A DNA stretch of 52,605 nt from Deltaproteobacteria bacterium (GCA_003647275.1 QMMN01000014.1:1-52605); one strand, 5' to 3'; counted from the first letter of the stretch, positions 24,076 to 34,310 are shown. Translations and numbers: made by a program. Notes: generated from the sequence alone by a model not told the origin.

Positions 24076-24942
24076 TTACTGATCGGGTGTCACCGAGTTC
24101 TTGATAGCATCCACCAGTTTCAGGGTTTCTCTGGTTCGTTCTACATCATGGGTGCGTACGATGTGCGCCCCGTACAAAGCGGCTGCCGCTACTGCGGCCT
24201 GTGTACCCACCTCGCGACGTTCGTCTCCAGGACCCAATATCTTGGCTATGAAGGATTTTCGCGAAGGCCCAATCAGAACCGGAACCCCGAGGGCGTGCAG
24301 CGCTGAGAGGTGTCTAATGAGCAATAAATTATGTGTCACCGTCTTACCAAAACCGATGCCCGGATCCACGATGATCTTGCTACGGTCAATCCCCGCCTGT
24401 TCGGCTCTTTGGATGGCATCTGCCAAAAATGTTTTAACCTCTTCTACGACGTCTTCATAATGAGGATCAATCTGCATGGACTTTGGTGTGCCTTTCATAT
24501 GCATTAAGACGACCGGCACGCCCACCTCGGCAACCAGACCCGCCATGGCCGGATCAAGCCTGAGCGCTCCTATATCATTAACCATAGAAGCCCCGGCATT
24601 AATGGCATGCCTTGCCACCTCGGCCTTGTTTGTGTCAATTGATATTGGAACCGAAAGACGACCGGCAAGTTCTTCAATGACCGGGACAACACGCCGAGTT
24701 TCCTCCTCTGCCGGTACTGTTTCGGAAAATGGGCGCGATGATTCTCCTCCCACGTCAATGATATCCGCTCCGGCCGCTGCCAGGGCCTCCCCGTGGGCTA
24801 TGGCATCCTCATGATCAAAAAAGAGGCCACCATCTGAAAAGGAATCGGGCGTCACATTCAGGATACCCATAATTAAGGTGCGTTTTCCTAAGCTTAGCGA
24901 AAAAGGACCGCATTGGAGATGAAAAACTGATGCCTTATTCAT
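24076..24942 (-). CDS. folP: Dihydropteroate synthase
   Basis: This 288-residue TIM-barrel enzyme joins 4-aminobenzoate to dihydropterin pyrophosphate in folate synthesis and is the sulfonamide target. The first signature is MGILNVTPDSFSDGG (residues 25-39), the second VGGESSRPFSETVPAEEE. Pterin-site strands MVNDIGAL and VLMHMKG follow, as do VDPGIGFGKT and the sulfonamide-site region GPSRKSFI near 226. The start is two bases downstream of the ftsH stop. Confidence 0.97.
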   Translation of the reverse strand: MNKASVFHLQCGPFSLSLGKRTLIMGILNVTPDSFSDGGLFFDHEDAIAHGEALAAAGADIIDVGGESSRPFSETVPAEEETRRVVPVIEELAGRLSVPISIDTNKAEVARHAINAGASMVNDIGALRLDPAMAGLVAEVGVPVVLMHMKGTPKSMQIDPHYEDVVEEVKTFLADAIQRAEQAGIDRSKIIVDPGIGFGKTVTHNLLLIRHLSALHALGVPVLIGPSRKSFIAKILGPGDERREVGTQAAVAAAALYGAHIVRTHDVERTRETLKLVDAIKNSVTPDQ

Positions 24943-24944
24943 GG

Positions 24945-26831
24945 TTAACTGGGAAGTGGTCGGAGCTGCTTGGCTGCCTCATCCTTGCCCTCGCTTTGTG
25001 CTTCGGGTTCCACCTTTTCTTCATTCGATTCACGAGCCGCACGGACATTTCCTGATATGATGGCGTCAATATCGCTTTCTATCAGCGTTTCTTTCTCAAG
25101 CAGGACCTGTGCCAGGGCATGTAGGGTGTCTATATGATCTTGGAGGATCTTTTTCGCCTTTTCGTAGGCCTCAGAGACGATCCGTCTAATTTCATTGTCG
25201 ATAAGCTCTGCTGTCTGTTCACTGTAATCTCGATGTTGAGCAAACTCTCTGCCAAGAAAAATCTGCTCTTCTTTTTGGCCAAAGGTAAGTGGTCCCAATT
25301 CCTCGCTCATGCCCCATTGGCAGACCATCTTTCGCGCGGTTTCTGTGGCTCGCTCAATGTCGTTACCGGCTCCGCTGGTCATCTCGTGAAGCACCAACTC
25401 TTCGGCTGCCCGACCACCCATGAGTACAGCAAGATTGTTTAGGAGGTATTGTTTCGGGTAGGTATGCTTTTCATCCATGGGGAGTTGTTGGGTAAGCCCC
25501 ATTGAGCGTCCCCGGGGGATGATGGTTACTTTGTGAATCGGATCGGTCCCGGGGATCATCTTTGCTACCAAGGTATGTCCTGCTTCATGATAAGCGGTAT
25601 TTTTCTTTTCCTCGTCGCTGATGATCATACTCTTTCGGGCCGTTCCCATGAGGACCTTGTCCTTAGCCTCCTCAAAGTCAGCCATGTCCAAACGCTCTTT
25701 GTCAGAGCGGGCTGCCAGAAGTGCGGCCTCATTGACCATGTTTTCAAGGTCAGCCCCAGAGAACCCAGGTGTGCCCCTTGCAAGGACGGATAAATCCACA
25801 TCCTCTGCCAAGGGTGTCTTTCGGGTATGAACATTGAGAATGCCTTCCCGGCCTTTTAGATCAGGTACAGGCACGACCACTTGACGGTCAAAACGCCCGG
25901 GGCGCATAAGGGCAGGGTCCAGGATGTCAGGTCGGTTTGTGGCAGATATCAGGATGACGCCCTCGTTCGATTCAAATCCATCCATTTCTACCATGAGCTG
26001 GTTCAGGGTCTGTTCTCTTTCATCATGCCCCCCTCCAAGGCCAGCACCCCTGTGCCGGCCCACAGCGTCAATTTCGTCAATAAAGATAATACAGGGCGCA
26101 TGTTTTTTCCCCTGAACAAATAGATCCCTGACACGGGAGGCCCCAACACCCACAAACATCTCTACAAAATCCGAACCGCTAATGCTGAAAAAGGGGACAC
26201 CAGCCTCCCCAGCGATTGCCCGTGCCAAGAGGGTCTTGCCAGTTCCAGGCGCACCCATCAGAAGCACACCTTTTGGGATTCTTCCGCCCAAGCGCGTAAA
26301 CTTCTTCGGGTCTTTCAAAAAATCAATGATTTCACCTAACTCTTCCTTGGCTTCATCAATCCCTGCTACATCTTCAAAGGTGACCTTTGCAGACTGTTCT
26401 GATAGAAGCCGGGCTTTGCTTTTTCCAAAAGACAGGGCCTTGCCCCCGCCTGCCTGCATCTGGCGCATGAAGAAGATCCATACGCCAACCAATAAAAGCA
26501 TCGGGAACCACGATACCAGCAGATTCATATACCATGGGGATTCAGCAGGGGGCTTGGCCTTAATAGCCACCCCGCGACTTCTAAGGATCTTAATCAAGTC
26601 TGGATCCTGAGGAGCAAAGGTCTTGAAACGAGTCCCATCAACCTGTGTACCAGAAATATCTTGACCCTGAACCACGACCCCAGCAACATTACCTTTTTCC
26701 ACCTGAGCTATGAATTCTGTATAAGTGATCTCACTGTCCTGCAACCTCGACTGGTTGAACAGATTAAAGAGTAAGATCATCATAAGGCTGATCACCAGCC
26801 ACAGGGCCAAATTCTTGTAAAAAGGATTCAC
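24945..26831 (-). CDS. ftsH: ATP-dependent zinc metalloprotease FtsH
   Basis: This 628-residue membrane AAA+ protease degrades misfolded membrane proteins and regulatory substrates. Two membrane helices (near 6-24 and 108-128) flank a small periplasmic domain. Walker A is GAPGTGKT, Walker B is [11 protein letters not shown], the second region of homology is [20 protein letters not shown], and the zinc site is HEAGH in [10 protein letters not shown]. The start is set at GTG 26831 because GGAGGT lies 10 bases upstream and the protein then begins MNPFYKN, as in homologues; an in-frame ATG at 26912 would add 27 unlikely residues. The C-terminus is acidic and polar. Confidence 0.97.
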   Translation of the reverse strand: MNPFYKNLALWLVISLMMILLFNLFNQSRLQDSEITYTEFIAQVEKGNVAGVVVQGQDISGTQVDGTRFKTFAPQDPDLIKILRSRGVAIKAKPPAESPWYMNLLVSWFPMLLLVGVWIFFMRQMQAGGGKALSFGKSKARLLSEQSAKVTFEDVAGIDEAKEELGEIIDFLKDPKKFTRLGGRIPKGVLLMGAPGTGKTLLARAIAGEAGVPFFSISGSDFVEMFVGVGASRVRDLFVQGKKHAPCIIFIDEIDAVGRHRGAGLGGGHDEREQTLNQLMVEMDGFESNEGVILISATNRPDILDPALMRPGRFDRQVVVPVPDLKGREGILNVHTRKTPLAEDVDLSVLARGTPGFSGADLENMVNEAALLAARSDKERLDMADFEEAKDKVLMGTARKSMIISDEEKKNTAYHEAGHTLVAKMIPGTDPIHKVTIIPRGRSMGLTQQLPMDEKHTYPKQYLLNNLAVLMGGRAAEELVLHEMTSGAGNDIERATETARKMVCQWGMSEELGPLTFGQKEEQIFLGREFAQHRDYSEQTAELIDNEIRRIVSEAYEKAKKILQDHIDTLHALAQVLLEKETLIESDIDAIISGNVRAARESNEEKVEPEAQSEGKDEAAKQLRPLPS

Positions 26832-26980
26832 GAAACAGTAACCTCCATTCCTATAAGCCGTTTGTTGAGTTTCTTGGGTTAGTTGTGAACTGAATAAACT
26901 CAACAAGCGCAATAAACACTAAGATCATACAACTTATAAAAATGATAATACAATAAGACCAGGATTTCAATCTTTATTAA

Positions 26981-28405
26981 TCATGCTGGCAGGAGTTCGG
27001 CTTTCAAGACTTTTTTCGTTTTTTCCGTGACCCTGACTGAATCATCTATGCGATATCCTCCCACCCATATGATCCCTCCACGACTTAGCATGATGGGGCA
27101 GCGTAGCCTGTTTGATCGGGGAACCTTGTGGTTGATGAAAAAGGTCTTTACCTTCTGTGATCCGGCCATCCCCAAAGGCTTGAATCGGTCTCCTGGCTTG
27201 AAGTTTCTAACCTTGAGCGGAAAAGGGACCGCAGCCAAGTCAAAAAACGCTGTGGTCAAAGGATAGCTTTTTGGGGAAGACACGTGATGCCTATCGCACA
27301 CCGAGAGTTTTAAAATGGTGCGGATTTCGCGGATAAAGGTCGTTTGTATGCGGGGTATATCATATTCAAATTCAAAATCGACATTTTCCTTCTGGGGGGC
27401 CAACAAAAAATTGATCTTATCCTGATCACGAACCACCCTAACCCCCTTTGGCAAGTCTAGACGTCCCGAAGGTGAAGGCCCGGCAATGAGCCGAGCTACG
27501 GCTTCGACATGAACATGCCCCAACCGTTTCAGTTCCCCTTTGAGTGACAAAACAGCCTGACGAATCAGACGCCGCGACAGCGCTGGATGCAACCGAGAGA
27601 GCCCGCGAGCCGAAAGGGATAAACGATCTGGTGTCTGCTCCAACACGAGATCCTGAAATGTGCGCTTGACCTCCTGGTCCCAGAAATCTTCCTCATCCCG
27701 AACGATCAAAGCGAGTCGGTTCAGGGTACAAACCATATTCGGATTATAGTCCGCCTCAAGGCAGGGTAACAGTTCGTGGCGGATTCGGTTCCGGAGATAT
27801 TTGGTGTCGAGGTTGGAACGGTCCCTAACGTACTCAAACCCTCCCTGTTCCAGGAAAGCCAATATCTCTTTTTTGGTCAAGCCGATAAGCGGTCGAATGA
27901 TGCGTCCATGACGAACAGGAGGGATCCCGGTAAGTCCCAGTGGGCCTGTGCCTCGCAGCAAATGCATGAGAATCGACTCGGCATTGTCATCTGCATGATG
28001 CCCAAGGGCAATTTTGCTGGCAGAATATTTGTCTGCCACCTCATCATAAAAGGCGTAACGAACGACCCTTGCTCCCTCCTGGAGGGATAATCGGTGCTCG
28101 GCAACATATTGTGGTACATTTTTTGACCCGATTTCACAGCGAATCCCCAGACCAGCGGCCAGCCTCCTGACGAAGGCTGCCTCCTGGTCTGCAGTTTTTC
28201 CGCGTAATTGGTGGTTTAGGCATGCTACGACCAATCGGAGAGACCACCGAGGTGCAAGGATCACAAGACTGTGAAGGAGCGCTACAGAGTCCGGTCCACC
28301 TGAAACGCCTACAAGGACCGTATCTCCCTCGTCGAGCATGTGAAAGCGGCGGATGGCGGCCTCAACCGCAGACAAGAAATCCTGATTTTTTCTGGGGGTC
28401 AGCAT
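26981..28405 (-). CDS. tilS: tRNA(Ile)-lysidine synthase
   Basis: This 474-residue N-type ATP pyrophosphatase converts C34 of the CAU-anticodon isoleucine tRNA to lysidine so that it reads AUA. The PP-loop SGGPDS is at residues 35-40, and HHADDNAESILMHLLRGTG and RNRIRHELLP are family motifs. The C-terminal part contains the TilS substrate-binding domains, ending in FFINHKVPRSNRLRCPIM and WVGGYRIDD. It precedes ftsH with a 150-bp gap, in the common tilS-ftsH order. Confidence 0.95.
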   Translation of the reverse strand: MLTPRKNQDFLSAVEAAIRRFHMLDEGDTVLVGVSGGPDSVALLHSLVILAPRWSLRLVVACLNHQLRGKTADQEAAFVRRLAAGLGIRCEIGSKNVPQYVAEHRLSLQEGARVVRYAFYDEVADKYSASKIALGHHADDNAESILMHLLRGTGPLGLTGIPPVRHGRIIRPLIGLTKKEILAFLEQGGFEYVRDRSNLDTKYLRNRIRHELLPCLEADYNPNMVCTLNRLALIVRDEEDFWDQEVKRTFQDLVLEQTPDRLSLSARGLSRLHPALSRRLIRQAVLSLKGELKRLGHVHVEAVARLIAGPSPSGRLDLPKGVRVVRDQDKINFLLAPQKENVDFEFEYDIPRIQTTFIREIRTILKLSVCDRHHVSSPKSYPLTTAFFDLAAVPFPLKVRNFKPGDRFKPLGMAGSQKVKTFFINHKVPRSNRLRCPIMLSRGGIIWVGGYRIDDSVRVTEKTKKVLKAELLPA

Positions 28406-28807
28406 GGAACGTACCAGATATTTAAAGTCGCCAGGGAGCTTAAGTCAAGGGTAAAGAGGCTGGTGGGCCAACCGTGATTAGCGGAGAAAGCGGCATACAC
28501 CGAAAAAGGAAGTCGTCAGGGGCCTGAGCCATGAGTAAACAAGTCGCTCATAGTTTCGGCTCAGGGTCATAGAAAAGGGCCTGCTCAGGCCCATATCAAT
28601 GAGACGGCAATACAAATGAAGTGGGTTTGATGTGTGCTGAAGCCAGAGGGCAAAACGTTCCAAAAGGGCCTACCCTATTCACAATAAAGTCGTGATGCCC
28701 TTTATATTGAAAAAATAAAGAAGTCAAGCAAAAAAAGTCTACATATAGTATTTTTTTAATATGGTGCACACAAGCGGGGCTGCCTAACCTTGCCGCCCTT
28801 CCGTAGT
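28406..28807 (-). other. Structured intergenic region between BrkB-type gene and tilS
   Basis: These 402 bases have no convincing gene. Two hairpins stand out: CCTGAGCC...GGCTCAGG with an inner ATGAG...CTCAT stem (28523-28565), and GGGCCT-GCTC-AGGCCC (28577-28592). The part nearest the BrkB gene (28690-28790) is AT-rich. The hairpins could end BrkB transcription or form a small RNA; neither has a clear U tract. Confidence 0.4.
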
Positions 28808-29653
28808 TTAGGGGCGCTTTGTTAACCTCTGGTGCGCTGAGGCGATCTCTGCGCAGAACAGCAGAATGGATGAAGCAAGAAGGGTCCACACCATAAAAAG
28901 AATAAAAGTCTTTAGCGACCCATACACCAAGCCATAACTGGGATTGGTCAAAACAAAGGCAGTAAAGACATGCTTGGCCCCCTCCCACATAAGGGCGCAC
29001 AGTATGCCCCCTAAGAGGGCCGCCCTGAAAGAGACCGTGGTATAAGGTACCACCCAGTAGATGCACGTCAACAAGAGCACCATGAGAATAAGGGGCAAAA
29101 TATACCGAATCCCTATGCTATCGACGAGAAACGCCACCCACCTGGATCCAACCAACTCCCATTGAAGCCTTGACAGGGCTTTCATGGCTGCCGTGATCAA
29201 GAAAGAAAGTGTGAGAAAGGCCCCGCCAAGTGGGATCATGGCCATAGCAAGGAGCTTGGAGCGCATGAAGGAGCGATGTCTCTTTGCCTTGAATATAATG
29301 CCGAGCGCCGTTTCCAAGGACCCGAACATCAAGCTGGCAGTCCAAATCATGAACAGCAGTCCGAACCAACCATAATACCCACGGCTGAGGGTAATCGAGT
29401 TAACCTCCCTGAGGATCGTGCCGCTATAATAGGGCAGGGCTTTCTCAATAAACAGGGTGAGGTTCGCACCTACGGTTTCAGAGGTGGCCATGATGTGACC
29501 GATGAGGAAAAGGATTAAAAAGAGAAAAGGAATAATAGACAAAAGCGTGTAGAAGGCAATTGATGCAGACAGGTTCAGATCGCCGTTTTGCCTAAATGAC
29601 CGACATGCTTCAATAAAGGCCGCTGTTTTCATCTTCTTTGCTTTTGCATCCAA
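28808..29653 (-). CDS. YihY/BrkB family inner-membrane protein
   Basis: This 281-residue polytopic protein has about six membrane helices. The N-terminal region (LNLSASIAFYTLLSIIPFLF) is the defining signature of the YihY/BrkB (formerly RNase BN) family, and the late G-A-x-W-E and NPSYGLVYGSLKTFILFMVW stretches are also typical. Members are often annotated as ribonuclease BN, which is a historical error: the true enzyme is RNase Z. Proposed roles are in transport or envelope function. It is divergent from the SRP RNA gene. Confidence 0.93.
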   Translation of the reverse strand: MDAKAKKMKTAAFIEACRSFRQNGDLNLSASIAFYTLLSIIPFLFLILFLIGHIMATSETVGANLTLFIEKALPYYSGTILREVNSITLSRGYYGWFGLLFMIWTASLMFGSLETALGIIFKAKRHRSFMRSKLLAMAMIPLGGAFLTLSFLITAAMKALSRLQWELVGSRWVAFLVDSIGIRYILPLILMVLLLTCIYWVVPYTTVSFRAALLGGILCALMWEGAKHVFTAFVLTNPSYGLVYGSLKTFILFMVWTLLASSILLFCAEIASAHQRLTKRP

Positions 29654-29744
29654 GGTTTACCTGCGGCCAGCCACTTCGGCCGTCATTACAACTGGTTTTG
29701 AAACCGTTTATAGGGCCTTTCGGGCTTGAATCAGTCTTTTGCAG

Positions 29745-29773
29745 TTGAAATAGCGCTCCCTTTCAGGTATAAG
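29745..29773 (+). promoter_or_regulatory. Sigma-70 promoter of the SRP RNA gene
   Basis: TTGAAA, a 17-base spacer and TATAAG end 7 bases before the predicted 5' end of the SRP RNA, exactly the expected spacing for a transcription start at about 29780. Confidence 0.7.
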
Positions 29774-29780
29774 TGCCTTG

Positions 29781-30045
29781 CTTGGTTGCGCTAGGTGGGA
29801 AGCTAGCGGTGTCCTGTTACCCGAAATCCGCTCAATGCGGGACTGAATTCCCTTTTGAGGGCTCGCATCTCCATGTTCCAAGAGCTGTCCCAGGTCGGGC
29901 ACCACGCAACAGGCGGTTATGAATCCCGTCAGGTCCGGGAGGAAGCAGCGGTAAGTAATCCAGCCTGTGTCGTGGCTTGGCTTCGACCAAATTATGACAG
30001 CTTAAGGCGCGTTGGAAAGGGCTCGATGAAGGGTGCGCAACCAAG
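29781..30045 (+). ncRNA. ffs: Signal recognition particle RNA (large bacterial type)
   Basis: The conserved SRP apical domain is present at 29928-29948 (GTCAGGTCCGGGAGGAAGC and following AG), the site where Ffh binds. The 5' end CTTGGTTGCGC pairs with the 3' end GCGCAACCAAG, closing a molecule of about 265 nucleotides. The early CTAGGTGGGAAGCTAGCGGT block is the Alu-domain part of large-type SRP RNA, as in Bacillus and many Desulfobacterota, rather than the short 4.5S form. A consensus promoter lies directly upstream. Ends are set from pairing and may be off by a few bases. It converges with the small coiled-coil gene, only 2 bases apart. Confidence 0.93.
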
Positions 30046-30047
30046 TC

Positions 30048-30362
30048 CTAATGAAAGATCGTGCTTTCACGTTCCAGGAGTTCGCGTTCAATGCGTTCCC
30101 ATTCCTCCATAATAGCCTCTCTGGAAATCACACCGCTTTTGTCCAAAATATTGATTAAGGCTTCTGCAAAGGTGACATTTCGAATCGATTGTTCAGCCAG
30201 TTGTTCAAAACTGTTCGATATAAGTTCGGTCACGTTCTTAACTGATTCCACGGCCTTTGACAGGGTGTTGATCTGCAGCAGCAATTCTTCCACAGCCTTG
30301 GCCAATTGCTCGGTTTCCCTTAAAACAGCTTGAATCGTCACCTGAACTGTGGTTTCATTCAT
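30048..30362 (-). CDS. Small coiled-coil hypothetical protein
   Basis: This is a 104-residue protein, largely helical with heptad-like spacing (TEQLAKAVEELLLQINTLSK, AVESVKNVTELISNSFEQ), ending in an acidic/basic helix (EEWERIERELLERES). There is no membrane segment and no cysteine. ATG 30362 is supported by GGAGGTGA 4-5 bases upstream. The stop is adjacent to the 3' end of the SRP RNA on the opposite strand. I do not recognise the family; it may be a small scaffold or regulatory protein. Confidence 0.7.
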   Translation of the reverse strand: MNETTVQVTIQAVLRETEQLAKAVEELLLQINTLSKAVESVKNVTELISNSFEQLAEQSIRNVTFAEALINILDKSGVISREAIMEEWERIERELLERESTIFH

Positions 30363-30532
30363 CTTCACCTCCAAGCCTTTAGTCCTGGCAAGAGATCTCG
30401 GGTGGCAGTTTCCGGTAATCTATCTGACTCGATTTAAAAGATCAAGCTGTTCTTTTCCTAACACATTGATAGTATGCACGAATGGCATATATATCATTGC
30501 CCGTTCACAGGAGGAAGGCTGATTCATATTCC

Positions 30533-31468
30533 ATGAACCCAGGACGATACAATGATTTTAATCGTTATCTCAGGAAACGGTTTGGCTGCAGGGTGCAGAA
30601 GATCGTCATAGATGCTGGTTTTTCCTGCCCGAACCGGGATGGAACCCTATCCTTTGGCGGGTGTATCTATTGTGATGGTAAGGGCTCCGGTACTGGCGCG
30701 GCCCGCAGGGCCGAATCAATTAAAGACCAGATTCAACAGGCAAAAGCTCGGTTGGCAGCCCGATACAAGGCCGAGAAGTTTATAGCCTATTTCCAGGCAT
30801 TTACAAATACCTACGCCCCCTGTGATATCCTACGAAAAAGGTATGATGAGGCCCTGGCGGATTCAGATATCGTTGGGCTTGCCATTGGCACCAGGCCAGA
30901 CTGTGTTGATGAGGAAAAGCTGAATCTTATTCAGGAATACACGGCTACTCATATGGTTTGGATAGAGTACGGGCTTCAATCTATACACAATCGAACCCTG
31001 AAAAGGATTAATCGTGGTCACACGTTTCAAGATTTTGTTCGAGCCGTTCGTATGACCCAAGGCCGAAACATATTGATTTGTGCCCATGTCATCTTAGGGC
31101 TCCCCGGTGAATCTAAACAGGATGTACTTGAGACAGCTACATCTCTGGTAGACTTAGGCATAGACGGCATTAAGATTCACAGCCTGTACGTTCTCAAGGA
31201 CACACCCTTATCCCGGCTTTATACATCGGGTGGTTGCACGATCCTTGATCAGCATACCTATGTGGCGTGGGTGGTGGCTTTTTTGGAGCGTCTTTCTCCA
31301 AGTATCATTGTACAGCGTCTTACCGGCGATCCTAACCCTTCTGCCCTGCTTGCCCCTGCGTGGTCCTTGAACAAACAACAAACCCTTTTCCTTATAAGAA
31401 GAGCACTTGAGGAGAGAGATGCTTGCCAGGGAAATCTTTATAAACCCCTGTCGTATGGGTGTGTTTGA
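30533..31468 (+). CDS. YhcC-type radical SAM protein
   Basis: This 311-residue protein belongs to the TIGR01212/YhcC radical SAM family. After RYNDFNRYLRKRFG and KIVIDAGFSCPNRDG, the cysteines in CPNRDGTLSFGGCIYC supply the 4Fe-4S ligands. The SAM-binding region includes GLAIGTRPDCVDEEKL and GLQSIHNRTLKRINRGH, and later HVILGLPGES and KIHSLYVLKDTPL. The family's substrate is not well established. The start at 30533 makes it align with the usual short N-terminus; an in-frame ATG at 30482 lies before AGGAGG and would add 17 residues. Confidence 0.9.
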   Translation: MNPGRYNDFNRYLRKRFGCRVQKIVIDAGFSCPNRDGTLSFGGCIYCDGKGSGTGAARRAESIKDQIQQAKARLAARYKAEKFIAYFQAFTNTYAPCDILRKRYDEALADSDIVGLAIGTRPDCVDEEKLNLIQEYTATHMVWIEYGLQSIHNRTLKRINRGHTFQDFVRAVRMTQGRNILICAHVILGLPGESKQDVLETATSLVDLGIDGIKIHSLYVLKDTPLSRLYTSGGCTILDQHTYVAWVVAFLERLSPSIIVQRLTGDPNPSALLAPAWSLNKQQTLFLIRRALEERDACQGNLYKPLSYGCV

Positions 31469-31563
31469 GTCTCTTGATCCGTGCGGCCAGTTGATGAGTA
31501 TTCCCGGCGCAACGACAAGAACACCGATCAAGGATAGATGATGCTCATTCGTGCAACAATCCC

Positions 31564-31592
31564 TTGACAAACGCCTGACTGGTTCTTATTTT
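31564..31592 (+). promoter_or_regulatory. Sigma-70-like promoter before grpE
   Basis: TTGACA, a 17-base spacer and TATTTT lie about 65 bp before the grpE start. No CIRCE inverted repeat (TTAGCACTC/GAGTGCTAA) and no HrcA gene are seen, so heat-shock control is not explained by local sequence. Confidence 0.5.
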
Positions 31593-31654
31593 CTTTCAAC
31601 ATCTTAAATAAATAGAAGAAAAAAACAGCATCACATGCGTATAGGGAGACCCCG

Positions 31655-32299
31655 GTGACCAATCGCAATGACGAATCAGCTGTAACCGAAGCAGCAGAAA
31701 AAACACAAGGAGATGCTCCCGAACAGGGGGAAAAAGAGCCTCTCCAAAAGGAAACCAAGAAGAAAGGACTTCAGGAACGCCTGAAGGCCGCAGAAGCCAA
31801 GGCAGAAGAAAACTACGACCGCCTTTTGAGGGTGACAGCTGAATTTGAGAATTATAAGAAACGCATGGAACGAGAGATGAACGAATATAGAAAATTCGCA
31901 AATGAAGCGCTCATCAAAGATATTCTGCCGATCGTGGACAACTTGGAAAGGGCACTGGAAATCCCTTACGGAAACAATGAAAAGGCCTCCCACGGTATGC
32001 GGGAGGGCGTGGAGATGACACTAAAAGGGCTCCTGAGTAGCCTTGAAAAGTTTGGTGCTGTCCCTATTGAGTCTTTGGGCAAGCCCTTTGATCCGAATTT
32101 TCACCAGGCCGTCATGCAGGAAGAATCCGAGGAGCACCCTGAAAATACGGTGGTGCAGGAACTTCAGAAGGGATTCATGATGAGGGACCGACTCCTTCGG
32201 CCCGCCATGGTCGTGGTTTCCAAAAAGTCGGATGCAAAATCAGGGGTTAAAGCAGAGGGTTCTGGGGACGAACACAAAATTGATATAACGATTCAATAA
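31655..32299 (+). CDS. grpE: Nucleotide exchange factor GrpE
   Basis: This 214-residue co-chaperone releases ADP from DnaK. An acidic, disordered N-terminus leads into a long coiled coil ([20 protein letters not shown]) with the family motif [20 protein letters not shown], and the C-terminal beta domain contains [17 protein letters not shown] and [20 protein letters not shown]. The start is GTG. The dnaK gene starts 22 bp downstream. DnaJ is not in the window. Confidence 0.96.
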   Translation: MTNRNDESAVTEAAEKTQGDAPEQGEKEPLQKETKKKGLQERLKAAEAKAEENYDRLLRVTAEFENYKKRMEREMNEYRKFANEALIKDILPIVDNLERALEIPYGNNEKASHGMREGVEMTLKGLLSSLEKFGAVPIESLGKPFDPNFHQAVMQEESEEHPENTVVQELQKGFMMRDRLLRPAMVVVSKKSDAKSGVKAEGSGDEHKIDITIQ

Positions 32300-32321
32300 T
32301 TTGCCTATAAGGAGGAAAGTG

Positions 32322-34244
32322 ATGAGTAAAGTTATTGGGATTGATCTTGGCACGACCAACTCATGTGTAGCCATTATGGAAGGAAAGGATCCCAAGGTGA
32401 TTACCAACCCTGAAGGGGGACGTACCACACCGTCTATGGTGGCTTTTACCAGCAGTGGGGAACGGCTTGTGGGCCAAGTGGCCAAACGGCAGGCCGTGAC
32501 CAATCCGGAGAATACGGTGTTTGCGGTGAAGCGTCTTATTGGGCGAAAGTATGCTTCCTCGGAGATTCAGCGCGACAAGGAAATCTGCCCTTACAAGATC
32601 ACTCAAGCATCCAATGGTGATGCCCAGGTTGAGATCCAGGGGAAGGCGTACAGCCCGGCCGAGATTTCATCGTATATTCTTCAAAGCATGAAAAAGACGG
32701 CCGAGGAATACCTGGGGGAGAAGGTCTCCGAGGCGGTCATCACGGTCCCGGCCTATTTTGACGACAGCCAGCGCCAGGCGACCAAGGATGCAGGTCGGAT
32801 CGCGGGACTGAACGTCTTAAGGATCATCAACGAGCCGACCGCAGCCTCCCTGGCCTATGGTCTTGATAAGAGAAAAGATGAGAAAATTGCCGTCTTTGAC
32901 CTGGGCGGGGGAACCTTTGATATTTCCTTGCTGGAGATCGGCGAAGGGGTTTTTGAGGTAAAGGCCACGAATGGCGACACCCATTTGGGCGGCGAGGATT
33001 TTGATCAAAGGATTATCGATTACATTGCCAGTGAATTTAAGAAGGACCAGGGGATCGACATCCGCAATGACAAGATGGCCCTGCAGCGATTGAAGGAAGC
33101 TGCCGAAAAGGCCAAGATGGAACTTTCGACATCCATGGAGACGGAGATAAACCTCCCCTTTATCACGGCCGATGCCAGTGGCCCCAAACATTTAAATATG
33201 AGACTCACCAGGGCCAAGCTGGAATCCCTTGTTGAGGACCTCATAGAGAAGGTGGTGGAGCCCTGTCGGATTGCCCTCAAGGATGCGGGTTTAAAGCCCT
33301 CGGACATAAACGAAGTGGTTCTGGTGGGTGGCATGACCCGGATGCCGGCCGTTCAGCAGAAGGTAAAGGAGATCTTTGGCAAAGGGCCTCATAAGGGTGT
33401 AAATCCCGATGAAGTAGTGGCCCTTGGAGCGGCCATCCAGGCCGGGGTTTTGAAAGGTGATGTTCAGGACGTGCTTCTGCTGGATGTGACCCCGCTTTCC
33501 CTGGGGATTGAAACCCTTGGCGGTGTATTTACCAAATTGATTGAAAAGAATACGACGATACCTACCAAGAAGAGCCAGATATTTTCCACCGCGGCTGATA
33601 ATCAGCCTGCGGTTTCGATTCATGTGCTTCAGGGCGAGCGCGAAATGGCCGAATACAACAAGACTCTGGGCCGCTTTGAACTGGTGGGCATACCCCCGGC
33701 GCCCCGAGGTGTGCCCCAGATTGAGGTCACCTTTGACATTGATGCCAACGGAATCGTGCATGTCTCGGCCAAAGACCTGGGGACCGGAAAGGAACAATCG
33801 ATAAAGATCACGGCATCCAGCGGACTTTCAGAAGAGGAGATTGAAAGGCTGACAAAGGACGCCGAGCTGCATGCTGAGGAGGATAAAAAGAAGAAGGCCC
33901 TGGTAGAAGCCCGGAATCACGCTGACAGCCTTATCTATCAGACTGAAAAGTCAATTCGAGAGCTGGGCGACAAGGTGGATGCGAGCCTGAAGTCGAATGT
34001 CGAAGACGCGATTGAGCGCCTCAAGAAGGCCATGGAGGGGACTGATACGGATGAAATCAAGCGCCTGAGCGAGGAACTGGCTCAGACGTCTCATAAATTG
34101 GCCGAAGCCATGTATGCCAAGGCCTCTGGTGGGGCCCAGCCAGGTGCGGAAGCTGCTGGGGCTTCTCAACAAACCGAAGCCAAGGCATCCAAGGACGAGG
34201 ACGTGGTGGACGCGGATTTTGAGGAGGTTCAGGATAATAAATAG
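32322..34244 (+). CDS. dnaK: Chaperone protein DnaK (Hsp70)
   Basis: This 640-residue ATP-dependent chaperone has the nucleotide-binding domain signatures [13 protein letters not shown] at the start, [14 protein letters not shown], and [14 protein letters not shown]. The substrate domain follows the linker [18 protein letters not shown]. The C-terminal tail ends in acidic [15 protein letters not shown] 32322 follows AAGGAGG by 7 bases, and the protein then begins [10 protein letters not shown] as expected; the in-frame ATG at 32301 is upstream of that site. A strong terminator follows. Confidence 0.98.
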   Translation: MSKVIGIDLGTTNSCVAIMEGKDPKVITNPEGGRTTPSMVAFTSSGERLVGQVAKRQAVTNPENTVFAVKRLIGRKYASSEIQRDKEICPYKITQASNGDAQVEIQGKAYSPAEISSYILQSMKKTAEEYLGEKVSEAVITVPAYFDDSQRQATKDAGRIAGLNVLRIINEPTAASLAYGLDKRKDEKIAVFDLGGGTFDISLLEIGEGVFEVKATNGDTHLGGEDFDQRIIDYIASEFKKDQGIDIRNDKMALQRLKEAAEKAKMELSTSMETEINLPFITADASGPKHLNMRLTRAKLESLVEDLIEKVVEPCRIALKDAGLKPSDINEVVLVGGMTRMPAVQQKVKEIFGKGPHKGVNPDEVVALGAAIQAGVLKGDVQDVLLLDVTPLSLGIETLGGVFTKLIEKNTTIPTKKSQIFSTAADNQPAVSIHVLQGEREMAEYNKTLGRFELVGIPPAPRGVPQIEVTFDIDANGIVHVSAKDLGTGKEQSIKITASSGLSEEEIERLTKDAELHAEEDKKKKALVEARNHADSLIYQTEKSIRELGDKVDASLKSNVEDAIERLKKAMEGTDTDEIKRLSEELAQTSHKLAEAMYAKASGGAQPGAEAAGASQQTEAKASKDEDVVDADFEEVQDNK

Positions 34245-34271
34245 ACCTTATTAGACCATAGCCTCAAAACT

Positions 34272-34310
34272 AAGAAATCCCGCAGTATGTTAGATACTGC
34301 GGGATTTCTT
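34272..34310 (+). terminator. Rho-independent terminator after dnaK
   Basis: A perfect 17-bp stem (AAGAAATCCCGCAGTAT and its complement) closes a 5-base loop, GTTAG, followed by CTTTATT. It lies 27 bp after the dnaK stop. Because it is symmetric, it could also act on transcripts from the other strand. Confidence 0.9.

Noticed and set aside
28596-29066. Minus-strand protein of about 156 residues overlapping the BrkB gene
   Set aside because: It overlaps the well-supported YihY/BrkB frame and shows no domain or sensible composition; it is a shadow frame.
28808-29653. Ribonuclease BN
   Set aside because: This name was historically attached to the YihY/BrkB family in error; the protein is a polytopic membrane protein without nuclease motifs.
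31500-31654. CIRCE heat-shock operator before grpE
   Set aside because: No TTAGCACTC-N9-GAGTGCTAA inverted repeat is present; only a sigma-70-like promoter is visible.
34272-34310. Small regulatory RNA after dnaK
   Set aside because: A perfect stem with a 5-base loop right after the stop is explained as a terminator.
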